Shown here in pieces: positions 57,022 to 64,000 of a DNA stretch of 64,000 bases. Within the stretch, counting starts at the first letter, position 1. Every line of letters starts with the position of its first letter. The translations under genes were made by a program, and so were the position numbers. The notes beneath the pieces were generated by a model that worked only from the letters and a program-made list of their open reading frames with translations, was not told the DNA's origin and ran no database searches. This stretch comes from Tetrahymena elliotti 4EA (taxonomy: Eukaryota > Ciliophora > Oligohymenophorea > Hymenostomatida > Tetrahymenidae). The stretch is taken from the NCBI GenBank assembly GCA_000231825.2, contig JH720318.1:762539-826538 (forward strand). The letters run 5' to 3'.

Positions 57022-60000
57022 ATGAATAGGAGAGTCCAATATATGTTATTTTTAATAGCACTTTTGGGTACTCTTTAGGTTGTTACATCCTAACAAATTA
57101 TTGTCTCAAGTTACATACAAGCTAAGGCATAGAATGTGATTACTGTACCTAAAGAATAATTATCATAAATTAAATCAATATCTATTGAAGGTTGGATTCG
57201 TCCATCTTAAACTATGGACTACCCTTATCCATCAAGTGTAATAAGAAAAAGTTTTTCTTTAATTATGGGTTCCAGTACCTCTTAGTCAGGTTGGGGTGAC
57301 AATATCAAAGGAGTTGACTCCTTTATCAATTTATACTCTAATAGATGGCAAGATAAAGCAGGCTTCATTTTAGCTTTTGAAAACGGAAAAAATTTCTAGT
57401 ATATTTACAGTGATTTGTAATATGCCAATTACTTTGGTCGTTGGTATTTTATCTATGGCGCTTATCTCAGCGATGTCTAGAAACATTATTTTGTTACTTA
57501 TAGCGCTTTTGATGATACCTGGTAAGATGTATTATCACCTGTTGTTAAGAAAAATCCTATCATCGACTTTTACTCATTTAGTGTAAACTCTGGAGATGTT
57601 AAAAAATCAGTTTAATTCAATGGATATATTGCAGATTCAACTTTAAAATTTTCACCTTCAGATAAATTCTACAACTCTATTGATGGTATTAAATAATATC
57701 TTTCATAAAAAGTATAGAAACCAAAACATATTGGAGTCTTGAGTAAGACAGTTTTCACATTTATTGGTAAAAGCACTAGCATTCCAGCTGGTGGTTTATA
57801 TGAATCTTTTGCCAATTACTAAGGAGCTGATGAATACTCTATCAATGGTTAAGCTTAGTAATATTTTAATAGATTTATTTCAATAAACTTAAAAATTATA
57901 AAATGCTAATAAAATGGATTAATAATTATTTTTTAAATAAAAAACTAGATTCACTGGTTCTTTCGCTACTGTTGGAAACACCCTTTTATTCAGGGTTGGC
58001 ACAAACAACCCAGAAACATTTAAGACCTCTTATGAAGAAGGAGATATGTAAGAAATATTTTTAAATGATTCAATTATAAGAAATTAATTATTTCTTTTAA
58101 ATATTTTAAATATTTAAGTGCTTTGTTGGCTTTTGTTCAAAATGGTAAAAAAACATGCTTCTAGACATATCGCATTAATCTTTCAGCTACTGATTTAACT
58201 AATGGTAAATAATGTTTTGATGTTGTACCAAAGAAGGGAGAATGGTTCTATTTCTATTAAGGTTACAGCAGAAAACTTGGAAGAGTATTTAACTATATTA
58301 GAATTAGTGGTGTAAATTACTTTGCTCCTACTACTGATGTTCTTCACGTTGATCCCAACGCTTTCTACTTATATGTTGGTTAAGATCCTCTTACTATGAG
58401 ATGGGCTGGTTCATTCTAAGGTCTTAATATTGAATTTGGTCCTGGTGCTTACAGAACCGATCTTATCACTGATTTCCCTCCTGTAAATGATCAATCTGTT
58501 AAGGAAAAAGGTATTATACTTTTATCATACTTTATTAATTTATTAATTTTATTTTTAAAAAAGTTATTGTTCCTAAAACATATGTCTAACCATCTATCCT
58601 GCAATCAAAGGCTTCATAAACTTTAGCTATTGATGCTAAAATTGTCAGCTAAGCTCACATAAGCAGTGTTAAGGAATATGCTATTCATTTCTGGTTCAGA
58701 AGAGATTTGATTACCCCAGAATTAGTTGACTTTTAAGCTGTTAAGGGTGCTTAATCAGTTGCAGGCGTTACCGAACGTGATGACTATACAAGTACCCAAG
58801 AACCTGGTGATGCAGCTCTTTCTATTTAATATCAAGATCATTCTAAATCAAAATACCCAGGCTTTATTTTCACAACCTATAACGATTCAGGTTCTGATAA
58901 AACTAAGTCAGTCACTATCAATTATGAAACTAAGTATGATTAAGGCTAATGGATTTGGGTTTATTTTGCTTACAGCTAGCCTCTTTAATAAGCCAGCATC
59001 TACGTAGGATTACCAGATGGTAAAAAGTTTGTTTAGTAAATTAACTAAGTAAGCCACTCCCAAGCCAACAACTTGAAAGCCTTAATTGTAATTATTAATA
59101 TAAATAAATTTTTTAAGTAAATACTTTCATTAAAAAATAGGGTAAATCTGGTAATTTGGACCCTGTCTCTGGTTAATTCTATGATACTTAATTCGTATAT
59201 TATGATGGATGTTATCAATCCTCCACTGCTACTATTGAATAGTACAAGGCCTAATATGTCAATAATCCCCCTTAATCTTAACCTAAATCTGGTGTCTATA
59301 AACCTTTTAGCAGAAAATTATATTCTAGCAGAAAGCCGTAAGATATATTAAAATAATGATTGTTTTTTATTCAATTATTTTTAATATTTTTAGCCCCACT
59401 AAAAATCCTTATGTCTACAAAACTGAAGGTGCAGGTGCTTTGTAATATGGTTTAGGAGCTTGGGCTAAATGGACTAAAAATGCTTACAAAAATGCTATTG
59501 GTAACTTGTTATTTACTCTCTCTATTCACGATAAAACATCAATCGGAAAAACTTATGCTAAGCTTGGTTCTCGTGTTTTATAAGTTTTTTATAAGAAGAA
59601 TTACATTTACTTTGCCACCTATTCATATGCTCATCTTAAATCCTAAGATTCAAACCCAATTCTTTAAAAAGTCGTAAGAAGATTTTTCAAATGTTTATTG
59701 ATCAAATATTAAACTAAATTTTGTTAAAAATAGCTTATTCCAAAGAAAGCTCGTTTATCATGGTGCTACTACTACTTTGGTTATTCTCACTTGGATTAAT
59801 AAGCTATCGGTTCCATTAGTTGCTTATCAGGATTCAAACACGAATTCAAATTTGAACAAACAAATCACATTGTGCCAACTGAATTAACATTCCAAGTAGC
59901 AAGAGATGACATTTTGAGAATATGTAAATCATCATAGTTTTATTGTTTTTTATTAAAAATTACAACTTTTTTTTATTCTAGGGAAAGGAGAAATTTATTA

Positions 60001-60775
60001 ACCTTCTCTTATTATTGGATCTCCTCTTGCTTCTAATTTTAAATATGATGAAATCTACTATCCTAAAGATCCAACTAAAGACACTAAATTAGACTAAGAC
60101 GATGAAGACACAGTACCCATAGATGATGAAGATGATGGTAATGGTGGAGATATTGAAGATGGAGATGATGGTGGAGATGATGGAGATGAAGGTGGTGATG
60201 ATGATGACGGTGATGATGAACCAGAACCACAAAATCCTCCCACTAACCCAACTCCAACTGAGCCAACAAATCCTACAAACCCCACTTAACCCACTAATCC
60301 CACTGAGCCTACCAACCCCACTCAACCAACCAATCCTACAAACCCTACTGAGCCTACAAATCCTACAGTGCCAACTGTTAATCCTCCTACTCAACCTGAA
60401 CAACCTAAATGTGCTGTTATTTATTCTGAATGTGGTTATGTTGACCAAATCTAAGAAGTTTGTTAGAATATCCCAAGTATTTAAATTTCAGAAATTAGAA
60501 GTATTTAAATACCTGATGGTAAAACCCTTAAATTCTTCCAAAAAGAAAACTATAAAGGTATTAATGTTAAATTCTTACAAAGTGTAGAGTGTATTGAATT
60601 AGGTTTAAGAGAAGATCCTAAGATTTAATGGGGTGATTTAGTGTAATTGTTCAATTCTGGAAAGATTGGATTTATTGATTCTGAAGGTAATGATATTGAA
60701 CTTCACTAAGCCAAAAAATTATTCTTCAAATCTAACCTTAGAAAGCAACATAAACCAAAACACTCTAGTGAATGA
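57022..60775 (+). CDS. Secreted, putative mucocyst/extrusome protein with C-terminal beta/gamma-crystallin-like domain
   Basis: Eight exons; introns 57858-57948, 58048-58118, 58511-58563, 59088-59140, 59338-59393, 59674-59733 and 59924-59981. Spliced 3312 nt, 1103 residues. Signal peptide: MNRRVQYMLFLIALLGTLQVVTS. Residues about 35-840 carry repeated lectin-like modules with a recurrent W-x-Y-F-x-Y element (GRWYFIYGAYL, GEWFYFYQGYSRK, WIWVYFAYSQP, SWCYYYFGYSH). Then an acidic Asp/Gly tract (about 880-915), a PTNPTEPTNPT repeat linker (about 925-975), and a C-terminal domain with CAVIYSECGYVDQIQEVC, IPDGKTLKFFQKENYKGINV and KFLQSVECIELG, resembling one beta/gamma-crystallin-type unit. Tetrahymena mucocyst cargo proteins of the GRT/BGC group end in such a domain (established knowledge), so regulated secretion is the likely role. 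The acidic tract suggests calcium binding. C-ending codons suggest high expression. Confidence 0.8.
60143..60385 (+). repeat. Acidic and PTNPT coding repeats
   Basis: Within the preceding gene: first GATGA/GGTGGA-type units coding an Asp/Gly tract, then a degenerate 18-bp repeat coding PTNPTE/PTNPTQ units (at least six). Strand-skewed purine then C-rich composition makes the reverse strand appear open, an artefact. Confidence 0.85.
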
Positions 60776-62337
60776 GAAAGAATACAAATAAAATAATAAT
60801 AATCATTTAAAAATGATTTATTTTACAAAAAGATTGAAAAATTTGTTATGTTTTTTTATGATGCGCATTTGTTTCTTTCACTTCTAATAAATCAAATTTA
60901 CAATATAATATTTTTCTATTTATTTAATGATAAAATTTTAAGAATTAAAATTTTTGATTTTTTAAGGATTCAAATAATATTTTTAAATTTTGTCAAAATA
61001 CATTAAATTAATTTTATTTTATTTCAGCAAGCAATCAAAACTTGAAAAACATTTTGGTAAATTTTTTAATCCTCTTCTTTTTTCAATAAATAATGAAATA
61101 GCTTAAAAGATAAATATTTATCAATTATTTTGAATATCTTTGAAACAAATACAAATAATCAAAATATTTTAAATTATACAAATAAAGTTTCAATTCAGCA
61201 ATTTTTCAAACTTGCAAATTATTATTTTATCATAAGAAAGAATTCAAGATTATTTTGCAAGGCAAATTTCAGTTTTTAAACTTCTTGTTTAGTTTTATTG
61301 TTTTTGAAAACTGAATAATCAAGTAATTATTTATTTTAAAATAAAATAAATTTGTTTTTATGAGTTAAAAAGTAAAGAAAGAGGAAAAAAACAGTGAAAT
61401 AAAATATAATAAGCTTCTTGGTATACATAAAATTAAAAGTTTACAAAAATTTTATTCTAATTATTTACAATCACAAGTTTTTTAAAATACACATATTTTA
61501 TGTTGAATAAAATTATTTAATGAGAAATCACTTGTGTAAAATTGAATTCCAAAATTATTATTGATCATTAATATGAAAAAGTTTTGAAAAAAAAATCATA
61601 AAAATGTATTTTTATGACTTTATTTGATAATAATGAAATTAGCATTCTTATACAGTGAATGTAGCTGATAATAAAATGAGAATGAAATTAAAGGAAATGA
61701 AGAAAATTATTTACTATATAATTATATAAAATCAGAATGATAAAAAAAACTAGGTAAATAAATAGTAATGATAAATCGTAAATTTAATATAAATTTTTTA
61801 AAAAAAGAATTTTGATATTTAATAAAGAAAATTATTAGATAAATAGCATATACCTCACATTTAATTAAAAAAGAAAGATAGCAGAGAAATCTAAATAATA
61901 AAATATATATTTTTGTATTCATGAGTTATCATTAGTAAATGTTTGTCTCTGACAACTTAACTGATTTTCTAGCTCATTAGAACTAGCATCCTCACATGTA
62001 TAGCAATTATTTGGGAGGAATCAATAATGCAGTCAATATGAATCAAATGTAATATTTCTTAGAAACCTAACTTTGTTACATTTTACAAGCAATAATTTCA
62101 TATTAAGATTTTGGAAAAGCCTATTTACAATTCATACTTAATAAAAAAACATCGTTTATTAGAATTATAAAAGGCATTAGTTTTTAGGCAATTTACATTT
62201 TAAGGATAAAAAATAGTTTTTTATCAGGTTTAGTTTAAGTATTTGCTAAAACCTGGTTCATTGCTATAATTTTTCCAAAATTAAATTAGATTTATCTCCT
62301 TTATTTATCAGTAAAAAATATTATTGCTAAAAATAAA
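60776..62337. other. Intergenic A+T-rich region
   Basis: About 1.6 kb between two + strand genes. No gene or structured element supported. Confidence 0.6.
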
Positions 62338-64000
62338 ATGAACAAAGAGGATGAATAACAAGTTTGACAAATTTTGATAAATTTTTTAATTATTAGAAAA
62401 AGAACTCCAAAGCTTACTGAATGTGATAAAACAGATGTTACACATTCCAGTATTTAGACAGCTTCATTAAATTAAAATAGCGCTTATGTTGTTGAGCATT
62501 TAGATTTGGATAATTTCAAGAATTTGCAATGTAAAATGAATAACCAACATAATCACAAGCATTGCCAATACTATCATAATAGCAAAGATAGAAAAAGGCC
62601 TGGTCATTTCTACAGCAGTGATTTATGTTAGTATATAGAGAAAAATGATGTCTGTCCTGATGGGGATGACTGTAAATTTTCACATAACCGTGTTGAACAG
62701 CTCTATTAGCCAGAAAAATATAAAACAAAGTTCTGCACATTTTATCCAAACAATATTAATTCTTGTGAATATGGGTAATTTTGTTCCTTTGCACACTCTG
62801 AAAATGATATCGTTATAGAACTTATCCATAATTTAGAGTATGATGATGATTTTTATATGTTCTACTTCAAGACTGTATGGTGTCCTTTTAACTTAGCATA
62901 ACATGATAAAGCTCTTTGCGTATATGCTCATAACTGGTAAGATTATAGAAGAAAACCAAGCTAATTTTATTATGAGCCTACTTCATGCACATCTTGGAGT
63001 CCAACAAATTACATTTTAAATTATGAAGATGGATGTCCTCTGAAGTTTGACTGTAACAAATGTCACGGTTGGAAAGAATTGGAATATCACCCAAGAAACT
63101 ATAAAACTAAAGCATGTCCAAATTAAAAGCCATGCAATAAATAGAATGATTGTCCTTTTTATCATAATGGACCTAAAACAGATAAAAGGTATGAAACTTT
63201 TTAATTTTATTTTTAAAATTTTAGGTTTATAAAAGACATGAGGTATATGATATAATTTTTCCTCTTAATTTTAAAAATTTCTATCTATCTACCACCTCAA
63301 AAAAAATTGATCCACTATAAATCAGTTCTTAAAAAAGATTATAAATAGAGAAAAAGTGATGCTATTTTGCTATAAAAGTAAATAATTTTTGGCTTTTTAG
63401 CTGGAGCAAAATAGTTTTAAAAATATGACTGGACAAAAAAGTATTGTTTAAAAATTGCAATTCTTCTAATTCTACCTAATATCATTTAATTATAAAAGAT
63501 TTTTTCACACTAATTACAAACAAAAAAATTATCAAACACATCTTTGAATGAATCGTTTTTTTTTATTGATTATTTCATCAAAATAGACCTCTTTTAATTT
63601 ATTCTTTTATTTATTAAATAAAAATAAACTTTCTTGAATAAATAATTTTTATCAAATTTTTTAATTAATAGAACTATAAATGCTAATATACAGAATAAAA
63701 TTTTCAGATTTGTTCCTAAGAATAGAATAATCACTAATACTTTCAAGGTCAGAAATAATGAAACAATCAATGTTATACCAGGACTTAGTAGCTCTCAATT
63801 TAATCCTCAACTTGTATAGCAATCTTAGTTGCAGTATTTGTCTTAATCATAATAAAATGAGTATGTATAATAATAGTAGCAATAATAATAACAAAATTTC
63901 TTCTTGAAAGGAACTACTTCCATGTTTAATCTCCCCTCAAGTTAATAAGCTCAAAATTAGCAAAATTGGAACCCTCATAGCTCACAATAATTAGGACTTA
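62338..64000 (+). CDS. Unkempt-like CCCH zinc-finger RNA-binding protein (3' end outside window)
   Basis: Start MNKEDEQQ at 62338, then intron 62362-62412 (51 nt) joins in phase to LTECDKTDV. The protein has a series of CCCH fingers in the Unkempt order: QCKMNNQHNHKHCQYYHN, LCQYIEKNDVCPDGDDCKFSH, KTKFCTFYPNNINSCEYGQF followed by CSFAH, VWCPFNLAQHDKALCVYAH, and ACPNQKPCNKQNDCPFYH. A CxxCH element (GCPLKFDCNKCHGWKELEYH) lies between the last two. Such proteins bind specific mRNAs through paired CCCH clusters and control translation. A further intron runs from 63189 to about 63707, possibly with a 20-nt mini-exon after 63222; after it comes FVPKNRIITNTFKVRNNETI. A Gln-rich tail coded by long TAA/TAG/CAA runs then runs off the window end. 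Confidence 0.85.

Noticed and set aside
60240..60385. Tandem repeats as a possible CRISPR-like array
   Set aside because: The units are degenerate, contiguous and in the reading frame of a secreted eukaryotic protein; no spacers.
60089..60448. Minus-strand ORFs opposite the repeat region
   Set aside because: Open only because the Asp/Gly and PTNPT coding repeats leave no stops on the reverse strand.

Overview
The window is nuclear (macronuclear-type) DNA of a ciliate, most like an oligohymenophorean such as Tetrahymena or Ichthyophthirius. The main evidence is the genetic code. Conserved genes (SGT1, USP39/Sad1, eS7, a Rab, a calpain, a J-protein) read through many in-frame TAA and TAG codons at positions where glutamine fits, and all end on TGA. 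Standard-code ORFs in this window are therefore mostly fragments or shadows. The DNA is very A+T-rich (I estimate about four fifths by eye). Most introns are short (about 42-100 nt), GT...AG and AT-rich. Several conserved genes lie on one continuous stretch, which argues against gene-sized hypotrich nanochromosomes. For most multi-exon models I checked that the spliced length is an exact multiple of three; the exceptions (J-protein, calpain, kinase) are marked.

Layout. 1-6 kb: 3' end of a coiled-coil gene, a small secreted Cys protein, a Q/N/S-rich protein and an N-myristoylation-type coiled-coil protein, all on +. 6.4-10.9 kb: a TPR protein and the spliceosomal pseudo-protease USP39/Sad1, both on -. 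11.6-15.9 kb: a nine-intron cyclic-nucleotide-binding protein (+). 16.1-17.8 kb: a DNAJB13/RSP16-like J-protein with HPQ instead of HPD (-), then tRNA-Ala(AGC). 18.6-20.1 kb: a NUDT6-like Nudix protein followed by two further copies of its terminal coding segment. 20.3-23.5 kb: a RING/TRAF zinc-finger protein and an ELMO-domain protein (-). 23.9-26.6 kb: an F-BAR-like protein (+). 27.1-29.8 kb: a calpain with an MGNTCC N-terminus (-), then two identical tRNA-Leu(CAA) genes. 31.1-44.4 kb: three single-exon minus-strand genes sharing an acidic/serine-rich tract followed by an NIW(P)DNSE motif, in long A+T-rich non-coding DNA, with one small membrane protein gene (+) among them. 45.8-55.1 kb (all -): a CaMKK-like kinase with an apparent frame break, ribosomal protein eS7 with a 1.2-kb intron, a Rab11-like GTPase and SGT1. 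57.0-60.8 kb: a secreted protein with lectin-like repeats, an acidic tract, PTNPT repeats and a C-terminal domain resembling the beta/gamma-crystallin domains of ciliate secretory-granule proteins (+). 62.3 kb to the end: an Unkempt-like CCCH zinc-finger protein running off the window.

There is no operon logic; neighbouring genes have unrelated roles. Recurrent themes are ciliary/cortical biology (RSP16-like J-protein, lipid-anchored calpain, cNMP-binding protein), membrane traffic (Rab11, ELMO, F-BAR, granule protein) and RNA biology (USP39, Unkempt, eS7). The best candidates for something undescribed are the three-member NIWDNSE family and the reiterated terminal exon behind the Nudix gene.
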